The position numbers and the translations under genes are program-made. From DASYKS01 sp031404815 (GTDB lineage: Bacteria > Acidobacteriota > Thermoanaerobaculia > Multivoradales > UBA5704): a stretch of DNA of 64,000 nt. The DNA lies in the NCBI GenBank assembly GCA_031404815.1, contig JANNIH010000075.1:1-64000 (forward strand). The letters are read 5' to 3'. Shown piece after piece: positions 52,063-61,784 of the stretch. How positions within the stretch are numbered: position 1 is the stretch's first letter; the number at the start of each line of letters is the position of its first letter. Below the pieces are notes generated by a model. That model was not told the DNA's origin. It did not search any database and saw only the letters and a program-made list of their open reading frames with translations.

Positions 52063-53037
52063 ATGAAAGCGCTCGTCTTCGAGTCGTTCGGCGGGCCGAA
52101 AGTGCTCGAGGTGCGCGAGATCGCCGATCCGCTTCCGGCGTCGGGGCATGCGCTGGTGCGAACGCGGGCGATCGGGCTCAATTTCGCGGACGTCTATCGG
52201 CGCCGGGGGAACTATCACCTGGTGGGCGCGCCGCCGTTCATCGCGGGCTACGAGGCGGCGGGGGTCGTCGAGACTGTCGAACCAATCGCGGGGATCGCTC
52301 CCCCGTTCCGGGTCGGTGACCGGGTAGGATTCGCGGACAACCCTCTGGCAAACGCGGAGCTCGTCTCCGTGCCGTTCGAGAAGTTGATCCCATTGCCGGA
52401 TGACATCTCGTTCGAGACCGCCGCGGCGCTCTTGCTCCAGGGTCTCACCGCCCAATACCTCACCCGCGACAGCCACCCGATCCAATCTGGCGAAAGCGTG
52501 CTCGTCCACGCCGCGGCCGGCGGGGTGGGCCTCCTCTTGGTTCAGATCGCCAGACGCCTCGGCGCCCGGGTGCTCGGGCTCACCTCGAGTGCCGAGAAGG
52601 CGGCAGCGATTCTGGCGGCGGGTGCCGAAGCGACCGCGCTCTACGGCGACGATTGGGTGGCGGCAGCCCACACCTTCTCGCACGGCGCTGGCGTCGATCT
52701 GGTCTACGAGTCGATCGGCTCGACCCTGATGGAGAGCTTCGCCGCGGCGCGGATCGGCGGCCACGTCGTCTTCTTCGGCATGGCCGGAGGGGACCCGCCG
52801 CTCATCGATCCCCGGATGCTCATGGACACCTCGAAACGGATCACCGGCGGCGATCTTTGGAATGTACTCCGCACCGGCGAGGATCGCCGCACCCGCGCGG
52901 CCGAGCTGTTCGACTGGGTCCGCGAGGGCGCGCTCCACGTCACGATCGCCGCGCGCTTTCCGCTCGGAGAGGGTGCCGCAGCGCATGCGCTCTTGGAGAG
53001 CCGGAAGAGCTCCGGGAAGGTGCTGCTGGTTCCGTAG
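52063..53037 (+). CDS. Zinc-independent quinone oxidoreductase (MDR superfamily)
   Basis: A 324-residue medium-chain dehydrogenase/reductase of QOR type. It has the GHALVRTRAIGLNFADVYRR segment, YEAAGVVE, and the NADPH-binding VHAAAGGVGLLLVQIARRLG. Zinc ligands are absent, as expected for quinone reductases. It would reduce quinones or enones with NADPH. ATG 52063 fits the family start (MKALVFESFGGPKVLEV). Confidence 0.9.
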   Translation: MKALVFESFGGPKVLEVREIADPLPASGHALVRTRAIGLNFADVYRRRGNYHLVGAPPFIAGYEAAGVVETVEPIAGIAPPFRVGDRVGFADNPLANAELVSVPFEKLIPLPDDISFETAAALLLQGLTAQYLTRDSHPIQSGESVLVHAAAGGVGLLLVQIARRLGARVLGLTSSAEKAAAILAAGAEATALYGDDWVAAAHTFSHGAGVDLVYESIGSTLMESFAAARIGGHVVFFGMAGGDPPLIDPRMLMDTSKRITGGDLWNVLRTGEDRRTRAAELFDWVREGALHVTIAARFPLGEGAAAHALLESRKSSGKVLLVP

Positions 53038-53054
53038 GCGACCGGTTTGGCGCT

Positions 53055-53098
53055 CCCAGGCCGTTGGCCTGGGCTAACATGAGACGGCCTTTCAGGCC
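53055..53098. repeat. REP-like double hairpin
   Basis: CCCAGGCCGTTGGCCTGGG (53055-53073) forms an 8-bp stem. GGCCTTTCAGGCC (53086-53098) forms a second one. The pair resembles repetitive palindromes mobilised by IS200-like RAYT transposases. No transposase is present here. It separates the oxidoreductase from the convergent SDR gene. Confidence 0.6.
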
Positions 53099-53158
53099 TA
53101 AAGCCACAATCTGCGGTGAGCGGCGGTGGGTCGCGGCAGGCGGCGAAGGGTTGCGTTC

Positions 53159-53872
53159 TCAATACTCCGGCGGCTGCGACCGGCTGCGGAGCACGACCTC
53201 TTCCAGCCGCACCTCGGCCGGTAGCCGCACCGCGAGGCGCAGCACCTCGGCCACCGCTTCGGGGCGGAGGAATCCCTCTTTCCCTTCCGCCCCTTGGGTC
53301 GAACCGGCGAAGAAGGTGTCGGTGGCGCCGGGGCGCAGCTCCAGAACGCGCAGGTTCGGATGCTCCTGCTGGAGCGTCCGCGAAATCGCCCGCAGCGCGA
53401 ACTTGGTCGCGGTGTAGGCGCCGCCGTTCGGGAAGGTCCGCGTCGAGACGTCCGAAGAGATCATCGCGACCATCCCGGCGGTCGCTTCGAGCGCGGGGAG
53501 GAACGCCCGGGTGGTGAGCCAGGCGCCGCGCACGTTCACCCGGAACTGGCGGTCGAACTCCTCCTCCGACAGCTCGTCGAGCCGCCGGAAGATACCGATC
53601 CCGGCGTTGTTGACCAGCAGATCGACCCGGCCAAACCGGCCGAGCACCGCATCGCGGAACGCCTCGATGCTCGCCCGACTCTCGACGTCCAACGGATGCG
53701 CCAAATGGCTGCCGGGCAGCTCGCCCGCGAGGCGATCCAACGCCGCAGCGTCGCGGGCGCCGAGCGCGAGAGAAAATCCCTCTTCCGCGAGCATCCGAGC
53801 AAAGGCCGATCCCAGACCGCGGGACGCACCGGTGACAACGGCGATTCGAGGTAGAACCGAGGAAGCGTCCAT
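53159..53872 (-). CDS. Short-chain dehydrogenase/reductase
   Basis: A 237-residue classical SDR: cofactor motif VVTGASRGLGSAFA, LVNNAGIG, catalytic Ser in MISSDVS, and YTATK with Tyr and Lys. It is an NAD(P)H-dependent oxidoreductase of unknown substrate. Length is normal. It converges on the quinone oxidoreductase. Confidence 0.9.
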   Translation of the reverse strand: MDASSVLPRIAVVTGASRGLGSAFARMLAEEGFSLALGARDAAALDRLAGELPGSHLAHPLDVESRASIEAFRDAVLGRFGRVDLLVNNAGIGIFRRLDELSEEEFDRQFRVNVRGAWLTTRAFLPALEATAGMVAMISSDVSTRTFPNGGAYTATKFALRAISRTLQQEHPNLRVLELRPGATDTFFAGSTQGAEGKEGFLRPEAVAEVLRLAVRLPAEVRLEEVVLRSRSQPPEY

Positions 53873-53957
53873 GCGCGCAGCCTATCGCACGGTGGATCAA
53901 GGCCTCGCCCCTTGGGGGGCACCTTTTTGCCCGCCCCATGGGGCGATCCTCGCTCGC

Positions 53958-54065
53958 GGTCAGGCCTACCTGGCGGAGGACCTCGAAGCCAAGGATGTAC
54001 GGCAAGCCCTACATTACGCCGCCTGGCTCGCCGAGGAATCCTTGATTCCAGCATCGGCGTCGTGA
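53958..54065 (+). pseudogene. DUF433 antitoxin C-terminal remnant
   Basis: A frame without a start reads RGQAYLAEDLEAKDVRQALH and YAAWLAEESLIPASAS, then stops. This matches the C-terminal half of DUF433 antitoxins (the DLEAEDVRQAL-type helix). The N-terminal half and the partner toxin are missing. Confidence 0.6.
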
Positions 54066-54078
54066 GACTGTCCGGCGG

Positions 54079-54375
54079 TCAATTCTTGCGAAGCCGGCGC
54101 CGAGTCCAGGAAGCGCTTCGGCGGCAATCCAGCACGGCGTGGACGTGAACAACATCCGACTCGATCGTGTAGTAGATGGCATAGGGGAAGTGCCTGGAGA
54201 GAGAGCGGTGCTTGTCGAATACAACGCGATGAATCCCTGCGTACACGAGCAGTGAGTCAATATCCGAGTACAGAGTGTCGAGGAAGTAGTTGCCCAAACC
54301 GGGCGCCTGCCGCTCGTAGAAGTGGTAGCCGTCGACGAGATCCTCCGTGGCCACAGAGAGGATCTCGATCCTCAT
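54079..54375 (-). CDS. RelE/ParE-family toxin
   Basis: A 98-residue toxin: a helical start (ATEDLVDGYHFYERQAPGLG), then a strand-rich core (HRVVFDKHRSLSRHFPYAIY, YTIESDVVHVHAVLDCRRS) typical of ParE/RelE. ParE members poison gyrase and RelE members cleave mRNA on the ribosome; which applies is unknown. It starts within the antitoxin stop (ATGA). Confidence 0.85.
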   Translation of the reverse strand: MRIEILSVATEDLVDGYHFYERQAPGLGNYFLDTLYSDIDSLLVYAGIHRVVFDKHRSLSRHFPYAIYYTIESDVVHVHAVLDCRRSASWTRRRLRKN

Positions 54376-54590
54376 GCAACGCGGCTACGGATTTGCGCTT
54401 TGGCCTGCTCCCATTCTATGAAGCTGGCCTCGCCAGTGGCGAGCTGCCGCTCTCGCTCGAGCAAAATCTCTTCGTGCCAAGCTGGGGTCTCGAGGAGATC
54501 GGCGTTCCGACTCAGATCCTCCCAGAGTGCCTCCATAGCTTGAAGCTTCTCCTCGACGGTCATCTCGTTTAGGGGCAGGGCCAGGTTCAT
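54372..54590 (-). CDS. Addiction-module antitoxin (PF09720-like)
   Basis: A 72-residue antitoxin: MTVEEKLQAMEALWEDLSR, PAWHEEILLERERQLATGEA and FIEWEQAKAQIRSR are typical of the 'addiction module component' family paired with ParE/RelE toxins. It precedes and overlaps the toxin by 4 bp. Confidence 0.85.
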   Translation of the reverse strand: MNLALPLNEMTVEEKLQAMEALWEDLSRNADLLETPAWHEEILLERERQLATGEASFIEWEQAKAQIRSRVA

Positions 54591-54656
54591 GAAGAAATCC
54601 TAACCCAAAACGCCTTCGGTCGGCGCATGGGGTTGCGGGACAACGCGCCAAGCCCC

Positions 54657-54782
54657 CCCTCACCGATCCTCCCGCCCCCCACCCCCCGAGAGCTTGTGGG
54701 CCAGCAGGATCGGCAAGGTCGTCACCGCGATCACGAACAGCGCCGTCACGTTGGTCACCGGCCGGTCGCGGGGCCGGGTGAG
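54657..54782 (-). repeat. Left direct repeat of the potC-end island (attL-like)
   Basis: 126 bp matching 57623-57748 at constant offset 2966, with seven substitutions and no gaps. It encodes the last 40 residues of the permease (PVTNVTALFVIAVTTLPILL) including its stop. All seven differences are synonymous. Confidence 0.92.
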
Positions 54783-54946
54783 CGCGCTGTCCCAAAGCGG
54801 CATCGGGGCGGCACTATTGACGTGGACGAATTTTTGATAACCTACACCGGTTCTCGCTGCTGTTGTCTATTCCTATTGGGGGGGCGGCAGAGTCCGATGG
54901 TCCGAATTGATCCGGCCTGTCGCGTCTCCTAGCTGGAGGGTTCTAC

Positions 54947-55171
54947 ATGTTCAGACAAACCGCTTTCGCCTTCGCTCTCGCCTGTTTTATCGTCTCGCCC
55001 CTCGCATCCGAACGGGCCCCTGTGAATTCCAATCCGCCCGCAAGTCTCGCTCGACCCCAGTGCGGGCACCATTCTTCACAGGGCCTCACGAGAACTGCTG
55101 ACCAAGGACGTTGGTCAGCTACCCAAGGCGACTGTCTCGACGGGCGCGGGATTTGCACTGGATCCATTTAA
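54947..55171 (+). CDS. Small secreted peptide, unknown
   Basis: A 74-residue protein. GGAGG precedes ATG 54947. Residues 1-21 are a signal peptide (FAFALACFIVSPLAS). The mature part has three Cys (CGHHSSQGLTR, DCLDGRGICTGS). No family recognised. It lies 10 bp upstream of the propeller-like gene and is probably cotranscribed. Small exported peptide plus propeller resembles NVEALA/6-bladed-propeller pairs of Bacteroidetes in layout only. Confidence 0.6.
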   Translation: MFRQTAFAFALACFIVSPLASERAPVNSNPPASLARPQCGHHSSQGLTRTADQGRWSATQGDCLDGRGICTGSI

Positions 55172-55181
55172 GGAGTGAACT

Positions 55182-56282
55182 ATGAAGAGACTATCGATTC
55201 AGTGTGCCACAGCCCTTCTCGCCTTCGCATTTCCGGGCGGGCCCCTCAATTCTCAGACCTGCCAAAGAGTGGCGCTCGGTCCGGCCTTGACCTGGATCAG
55301 CCAATTGCAATGGGTCGATGAGCGTAAGCAGGTTGCCGTAGTGGATCCCCACGCAGGCATCTTGGCGCTCTATGGCCTGGACGGCAAACAGACCAAACCC
55401 AAACCGGACTTGAACATCTCTCGCCGTCCAACGGGATTGACTAAGGCGCCTGGCGGGTACCTATTGAAGCTCGCAGGCTCGCGAGTCCTAAAGCTGGACG
55501 AGCAGTTCCGCTCCCAGGGCGGCGAGTTCGATCTTAGGGAAGTTAGCAACGGACCTAATGGCGCCATTGGCTCCTTATATGACTGGACCGTAGCTGGCGA
55601 CTATCTTGTTGCCTACGGGTCTATTCGTGATTCGGCGGATGCCCCAACGTTTCGCCTCGCTTTCTTTCGAGCACCACTTAGCAACCCCAGCGATATCGAG
55701 ATCCTCAAAGACTTTGAGGCAGGCGAGGAGCAATACGTTGCAACCAACTCGCTTTTCACTAGCATCGGCTCGGACGCCTACTTCGTATTGATGGACCCAA
55801 AGAATCCGGCGCTTATGCAGGTTTCGAGCAGCGGAAAACTCAGCCGTCTGTCAGCCTTCCCACGCAGCCTCGCAGAGCGCTGGAGTCTTGATTCGACGAA
55901 AATGACTGGGCCGAGCACCGACGCCGAACTTTACGACGACTTGGCCACTCAGACTATGCCCTTCGGCCTCCTGAGCCATGGTGATCGGCTATACCTGCTA
56001 GGCCGCGAACCCAACGGGAAAGAGGGTGCGACTAAGTGGACACTTTATAGAGTTGATCCGGCGCGTGACATTCTCGAAGGCCAGGTAGCCCTGCCAACAG
56101 TTTCTAGTCATATCTCCATCGCGACTTCTCCAGACAATTTTCTGGTCTTCGAGCGTGGCAGGGTTGGACAAGATGGCGGGCAGAACATCGCGAGCATGAT
56201 CCTCATCAATAGCTCCGTTCTAAGCTCGCGTGGCCCAAACCCTAGCCTTCTGAGGTGCGGTGCTACGACAATTCGCCGATAA
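55182..56282 (+). CDS. Secreted beta-propeller-like protein, unknown
   Basis: A 366-residue exported protein starting after TAAGGAG. A signal peptide of about 24 residues ends at LNSQ. The mature part has repeated strand-rich segments with Gly/Asp turns (VVDPHAGILALYGLDGKQT, GGYLLKLAGSRVLKLDEQF, LLSHGDRLYLLGREPNG), as in six-bladed propellers. Function unknown. Codon usage is more AT-rich than in the flanking pot genes. Confidence 0.6.
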   Translation: MKRLSIQCATALLAFAFPGGPLNSQTCQRVALGPALTWISQLQWVDERKQVAVVDPHAGILALYGLDGKQTKPKPDLNISRRPTGLTKAPGGYLLKLAGSRVLKLDEQFRSQGGEFDLREVSNGPNGAIGSLYDWTVAGDYLVAYGSIRDSADAPTFRLAFFRAPLSNPSDIEILKDFEAGEEQYVATNSLFTSIGSDAYFVLMDPKNPALMQVSSSGKLSRLSAFPRSLAERWSLDSTKMTGPSTDAELYDDLATQTMPFGLLSHGDRLYLLGREPNGKEGATKWTLYRVDPARDILEGQVALPTVSSHISIATSPDNFLVFERGRVGQDGGQNIASMILINSSVLSSRGPNPSLLRCGATTIRR

Positions 56283-56602
56283 CTAATCCCGGGCCACTGA
56301 CGCCTCGATTGGGCCCGAGTGGGCCTCCCTGAGCAAAGAATTTACCACCTGCAAATCCGACTAGACTAAACTAACTAGGACCCTTGGCTACCGCTACGAC
56401 TGGGACTCATCCTAATCTGGATGGTCGATTCACATTCTTCTTTCAACAAGCGCGTGGGTTGCTACTGCGCCGAAGATCTTGGGGGGGGGGGGATTGCCAC
56501 CCCTCCGACTTCTCTTTCCCAGCGCTTAATTGACTCCGAATAGTGATTCGCTCCTGCCATGATCCCAGACTGTAAAACCTGGGAGTTGTCACAACGACCG
56601 CT
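56283..56602. other. Intergenic region with a 12-G homopolymer
   Basis: 320 bp between convergent stops, with no gene seen. A run of twelve G lies at 56481-56492. It is outside any called frame, so it is not an obvious phase switch; it may be prone to sequencing error. Confidence 0.5.
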
Positions 56603-56881
56603 CTATTCGAAATCTGCGGGAGGGAACGAAATCTCATTGCCATCGGGCATGCGGCACACTTGTTCTCTGGGCGAATAACGCCCTTGCAAAGCGTTGCATA
56701 TCTCGATAAAAAGGCGCCCGTGGGCCCTCTCAAGCCTGTCCATTCTTTGTCTAAGGTCAAGAAGCTCCCTCTTCTGGGCGCCAACAGACACTGAGAAAAG
56801 CGCCCAGACGAGAGCAACGACCAGGAACAAGGTCAAGCCAAAAAACTTGTAGGTGCTGTCATTTGGCTTTGTGCTATTCAT
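56603..56881 (-). CDS. Small single-pass membrane protein, unknown
   Basis: A 92-residue protein starting at ATG 56881, which overlaps the upstream gene's stop by 8 bp. Residues 11-33 form a transmembrane helix (YKFFGLTLFLVVALVWALFS). A short coiled-coil-like stretch follows (LLDLRQRMDRLERAHGRLF), then a polar tail with two Cys. No family recognised. It is coupled to the preceding membrane protein. Confidence 0.55.
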   Translation of the reverse strand: MNSTKPNDSTYKFFGLTLFLVVALVWALFSVSVGAQKRELLDLRQRMDRLERAHGRLFIEICNALQGRYSPREQVCRMPDGNEISFPPADFE

Positions 56882-57530
56882 CTTCTTTGCCTTTCTCGAC
56901 ATCGCCACCTTCGAAGTCGCGCCCGACCATCTCGGGCCTGTGCGCAACGACGTAAACCAGCGCACATGACACTAGCGAGCAGAACGTAAGGATTGTGAGG
57001 GGGAGTAGCTGACCGCCACCTGCCTCGCTCGTGCTGATACCTGCCGCCGCCAAGAATGAGACTACATCTAACACGGCTGTATAGATCGCGAGCCCTTTCC
57101 AATGGCGCCCAGTCTTCCAATCCTCTTCAAGAACGGTGACAAACCCAAGGGTCATCGTTACGACCAATGTCGAAAGAATGCACGAAAACCAGAACCCGGT
57201 GGGCGCGCTGGCATTCTCGGCAGCCTCGTCGAGTCTTCGGTGTCCATCTGATATGGAGCGTTCTTCCGAATCTGACGTGATTTGGGAAGAATGGGCATCT
57301 GAAGGCGAGGCCCTTTTGCGATGAGCCTCGGTTGAAATTGCCGCTGAGAGTGCAACAAGAACAGGGACAATAAGCCCCATGCCAACTCGTGCCCAGGCAC
57401 CAGTCCAACCCTGCGGAGCGATGGGAAAGCGTTTGTCACGTATGGCATTATACCAGATTAAATATATTTCTACGACGTATAGGAATATGATCAGGCCTAG
57501 ATAAAACTGTATGACCGACCCCAGAGGCAT
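56874..57530 (-). CDS. Polytopic membrane protein, unknown
   Basis: A 218-residue protein with about five hydrophobic helices: VIQFYLGLIIFLYVVEIYL, ARVGMGLIVPVLVALSAAI, then a polar loop rich in Ser/His/Arg, FWFSCILSTLVVTMTLGFV, YTAVLDVVSFLAAAGI and LTILTFCSLVSCALVYVVA. The tail is acidic. GGAG precedes ATG 57530. No family recognised. It pairs with the small membrane protein. Confidence 0.55.
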   Translation of the reverse strand: MPLGSVIQFYLGLIIFLYVVEIYLIWYNAIRDKRFPIAPQGWTGAWARVGMGLIVPVLVALSAAISTEAHRKRASPSDAHSSQITSDSEERSISDGHRRLDEAAENASAPTGFWFSCILSTLVVTMTLGFVTVLEEDWKTGRHWKGLAIYTAVLDVVSFLAAAGISTSEAGGGQLLPLTILTFCSLVSCALVYVVAHRPEMVGRDFEGGDVEKGKEDE

Positions 57531-57622
57531 CGAAGCTCCCTTTCTTCAGCAGACAAGACACATTTCGCACAATTCCCCGGCTTCTCGTTTCGGGGAGAAT
57601 ACTATCATGCTAGCATCCCTTT

Positions 57623-57748
57623 CCCTCACCGATCCTCCCGCCCCCCACCCCCCGAGAGCTTGTGCGCCAGCAGGATGGGTAAGGTCGTGACCGCGATCAC
57701 GAACAGCGCGGTTACGTTGGTCACCGGTCGGTCGCGGGGCCGGGTGAG
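57623..57748 (-). repeat. Right direct repeat of the potC-end island (attR-like)
   Basis: The functional 3' end of the permease gene at 57626-58438. It matches 54657-54782 with seven synonymous differences. Confidence 0.92.
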
Positions 57749-58438
57749 TTGGTCCAGAATCCAGATCGGCAGGGTGCGCTGCTGGCCGGCGGTGAAGGTG
57801 GTGACGATCACTTCGTCGAATGAGAGGGAGAAGGCGAGCATCCCCCCGGCGAGCAGGGCGGTGGCGATCGACGGCAGAACGATGCGGCGGAAGGTCTGGA
57901 AGGTGTCGGCGCCGAGATCCATCGAGGCTTCGATCTGCGAGCGGCCGGTGCGGCGCAGGCGCGCCGCGACGTTGTTGTAGACGGTGACGATGCAGAACGT
58001 GCCGTGGCCGGCGATGATGGTCCAGAAACTGAACGGCAGCGACGAGAGCGACAGCGCGGAGCGCAAGGCGATGCCGGTGATGATGCCGGGCAGCGCGATC
58101 GGCAAGATCACCAAGAGCGTTACCAGCTCGCGCCCGACGAACCGGCCGCGGACCACGGCGAGTGCCGCGAGCGTGCCGAGCAGCATCGCCATCGCGGTCG
58201 ACACCGCCGCCACGCGGAGCGACAGAGAGAACGCCTGCCAGAGATCGGCGCGCTGCCAGGCGACCTCGAACCAGCGGAGCGTGAGGCCGGGGGGCGGAAA
58301 GGTGAGCGTCGCCTCGTCGGTCGTGAACGCGTAGAGGAAGACCACGAGCAGCGGCAGATGGAGGAATAGGATCGCCCCGAAGGCCGCGATCTTCAAGCCC
58401 CAGGGGGCGCGCTCGCCAGGCCTCGGATCAGAGCGCAT
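57626..58438 (-). CDS. potC: ABC transporter permease, PotC-like
   Basis: A 270-residue inner-membrane permease with six helices. The binding-protein-dependent transport signature is in EASMDLGADTFQTFRRIVLP. Length and the PotC-like ending (LPIWILDQLTRPRDRPV) suit spermidine/putrescine-type importers. It starts within potB (11-bp overlap). Its 3' end is duplicated 3 kb away, bracketing an insertion. Confidence 0.9.
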   Translation of the reverse strand: MRSDPRPGERAPWGLKIAAFGAILFLHLPLLVVFLYAFTTDEATLTFPPPGLTLRWFEVAWQRADLWQAFSLSLRVAAVSTAMAMLLGTLAALAVVRGRFVGRELVTLLVILPIALPGIITGIALRSALSLSSLPFSFWTIIAGHGTFCIVTVYNNVAARLRRTGRSQIEASMDLGADTFQTFRRIVLPSIATALLAGGMLAFSLSFDEVIVTTFTAGQQRTLPIWILDQLTRPRDRPVTNVTALFVIAVTTLPILLAHKLSGGGGREDR

Positions 58439-59333
58439 CGAACGCCCCCAGCCGCCGCGCCCAGGTGAGATAGCCTGCCATGATCAACATCGGCACCACG
58501 GTCATCGCCGCGGCGAGCGGCACGTTGCCCGCCGTCCCCTGGTGGCGCAGGACCGCCTGGCCGATGAACAGGCTCGAATCGCCGATCGTGCCCGGGATGA
58601 TGAAATCGCCGAGCGTGAGCGAGAAGGTGAAGATCGAGCCCGCGATCACGCCGGGGAGGGCGAGCGGCAGCGTCACCTTGCGAAAGGTCTTGCCCGGCGG
58701 CGCGCCCAGGTCGGCGGACGCTTCGAGCAGCGATTTCGGCACCCGTTCGAGCGCCGCCTGGATCGGCAGGATCATGTAGGGCAGCCAGATGTAAAGGAAG
58801 ACCAGAAAACGGCCGAGCGCCGAGAACGACAGCGACGGGCCGCCCACCCCGGGAACGCTAAGAATGGATTCGAGCACCCACCCCAAGCCCACCGCAGAAA
58901 ACATCCAGGAGAGGATCCCCTCTTTGGCCAGGATCAACTTCCACGAGTAGACGCGCACGATGTAGCTCGACCAGAGCGGCAGGATGACCCCCAGGTAGAG
59001 CAACGAGCGCACCCGGCCGCGGGCGTAGCGCGCCATGTAGTAGGCGAGCGGGAAGGCGACCAGCGCGGCGGCGATCGTCACCGCAAAAGCCATCACCGTA
59101 GTGCGCCGGAAGATGTCGAGGTTGGCCGGCGAAAAGAGTTGCGCGTAGGTCCTTAGCGAGAAGCTCTTGACCACCTGGCCGGTGAACTCGTCGATATGGA
59201 AGAAGCTCTGGACCAAGAGGGCACCGAGCGCACCGAGGTAGACGATCCCCAGCCAGAGGAGCGGCGGCCCGAGCAGCAGCGCGAGCGACCACCGCGGATG
59301 GCGGAACAGAAACGTGGCGACGCGGCGGCGCAT
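58428..59333 (-). CDS. potB: ABC transporter permease, PotB-like
   Basis: A 301-residue permease with six helices. The EAA loop reads LLEASADLGAPPGKTFRKVT and the N-terminal PotB-type segment reads LGALLVQSFFHIDEFTGQVV. ATG 59333 is chosen over the longer frame because residues upstream are non-membrane and low-complexity. It starts 10 bp after the ATPase gene. Confidence 0.9.
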   Translation of the reverse strand: MRRRVATFLFRHPRWSLALLLGPPLLWLGIVYLGALGALLVQSFFHIDEFTGQVVKSFSLRTYAQLFSPANLDIFRRTTVMAFAVTIAAALVAFPLAYYMARYARGRVRSLLYLGVILPLWSSYIVRVYSWKLILAKEGILSWMFSAVGLGWVLESILSVPGVGGPSLSFSALGRFLVFLYIWLPYMILPIQAALERVPKSLLEASADLGAPPGKTFRKVTLPLALPGVIAGSIFTFSLTLGDFIIPGTIGDSSLFIGQAVLRHQGTAGNVPLAAAMTVVPMLIMAGYLTWARRLGAFDAL

Positions 59334-59343
59334 CGCTTCGCCT

Positions 59344-60372
59344 CTAGCCCACGAGGGGGCGCACGGCGGAGCGCTCCCAGGCGAGTTGCACCCGCCGGCC
59401 GTGGGCCGATGCGGCGTCCGCCGCGTCGAGATCGAGGTTCTGGGCGACCACGCCCAACTCGCCACCGCCGTCGAGCTCGACCGAGTAGCGGGTGTGCATG
59501 CCGAGATAGACCGCTTCGCGAATCAACCCGGCGGCGCCCGCCTCGTCGGCCCCGGGAACGGCATCCGGCGCGAGCATCCGGATGCGTTCGGGGCGGATCG
59601 CCGCGGGGCCCGCGGTTCCGGTCAGTCGCTCGGCGAGAGCCCCGAGCAGCAGGTTCGTGGTGCCGACGAAACCGGCGACGAACACGGTGCGCGGCCGTTC
59701 GTAGACCTCGGCCGGCGTGCCCACCTGTTCGATCCGCCCCTGGTTGAACACCGCGAGCCGATCGGACATCGCGAGCGCCTCTTCCTGATCGTGGGTCACA
59801 AACAGAAAGGTGATCCCGACCTGGCGCTGGATGCCTTTCAGCTCCGTCTGCATCTGTTGGCGCAGCTTCAGGTCGAGCGCACCGAGCGGCTCGTCGAGCA
59901 CCAGCACGCGCGGCCGGTTGATCTGGGCGCGGGCGAGCGCCACCCGTTGGCGCTGCCCGCCCGACAGCTGCCCGGGCTTCCTCGCGCCGTAGCCGGGCAG
60001 CCGGACCAAATCGAGCGCCTCGTCCACCCGGCGGCGGATTTCGGGGCGGGCCACCTTCTTGATCGTCAGGCCGTAGGCGACGTTTTCGGCCACGGTCAGG
60101 TGCGGGAACAGCGCGTAGTCCTGAAACACCGTGTTGACGTCCCGCTCGTACGGCGGCAGATCGGTCACGTCGCGGCCGTGCAGCTCGACCCGGCCGGCGG
60201 TCGGTCGTTCAAAGCCGGCGAGCATGCGCAGACAGGTGGTCTTGCCCGACCCCGAAGGGCCGAGCATCGAGAAGAACTCGCCGTCGGCGATTTCGAGCGA
60301 CACGCCGTCCACCGCCCGCACGTCGCCGTAGTGGCGGAGAACTTCGACGAAGCGGACGGCGGCGGCGCTCAT
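59344..60372 (-). CDS. potA: Polyamine-type ABC transporter ATPase, PotA-like
   Basis: A 342-residue ATPase. Walker A LGPSGSGKTT, Q-loop FQDYALFPHLTVAENVAYGL, signature LSGGQRQRVALARA, Walker B VLVLDEPLGALDLKLR and the H-loop THDQEEAL are all present. The C-terminal TOBE domain (RPERIRML) is typical of spermidine/putrescine systems. ATG 60372 fits the family start. Confidence 0.95.
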   Translation of the reverse strand: MSAAAVRFVEVLRHYGDVRAVDGVSLEIADGEFFSMLGPSGSGKTTCLRMLAGFERPTAGRVELHGRDVTDLPPYERDVNTVFQDYALFPHLTVAENVAYGLTIKKVARPEIRRRVDEALDLVRLPGYGARKPGQLSGGQRQRVALARAQINRPRVLVLDEPLGALDLKLRQQMQTELKGIQRQVGITFLFVTHDQEEALAMSDRLAVFNQGRIEQVGTPAEVYERPRTVFVAGFVGTTNLLLGALAERLTGTAGPAAIRPERIRMLAPDAVPGADEAGAAGLIREAVYLGMHTRYSVELDGGGELGVVAQNLDLDAADAASAHGRRVQLAWERSAVRPLVG

Positions 60373-60410
60373 GCGAGGTTCGAAGATTCGTCCTTGGTGC
60401 TTCGGTTCGG

Positions 60411-61619
<1,209 letters not shown>

Positions 61620-61784
61620 CGGTTGGCTCCTTTAGATGTCACCCGCCGCCCGGACCCTGGCGCGAAAGAAGGGGAAGACGGCAGGAAAGAGAATCAGGAT
61701 TTTCTTGGGACGCGAGCCTAGCACGGGGTCTCGCCGAGCCCCGCCGGTTTCCTTCCGCCCTCTTGCCGTGTCCAAGCGGGTAGG

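Larger units (their letters stand above)
54783..57622. mobile_element. Lower-GC insertion between direct repeats of the potC 3' end
   Basis: About 2.84 kb with visibly higher AT than its surroundings. It carries two plus-strand genes (small secreted peptide, propeller-like protein) converging on two minus-strand genes (two membrane proteins). Direct repeats of the permease gene end bracket it, so the permease gene stays intact on the right. No integrase or transposase is inside, so it may be a passenger remnant of a larger element or depend on one elsewhere. 54783-54946 holds a TTGACG (54817) and AT-rich promoter-like stretch. Confidence 0.7.

Noticed and set aside
53511..54065. 184-codon plus-strand gene
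   Set aside because: Most of it is antisense to the SDR gene; only the last 35 codons look like a DUF433 remnant.
56481..56492. Phase-variable poly-G tract
   Set aside because: It lies outside any credible gene or promoter -10/-35 spacer.
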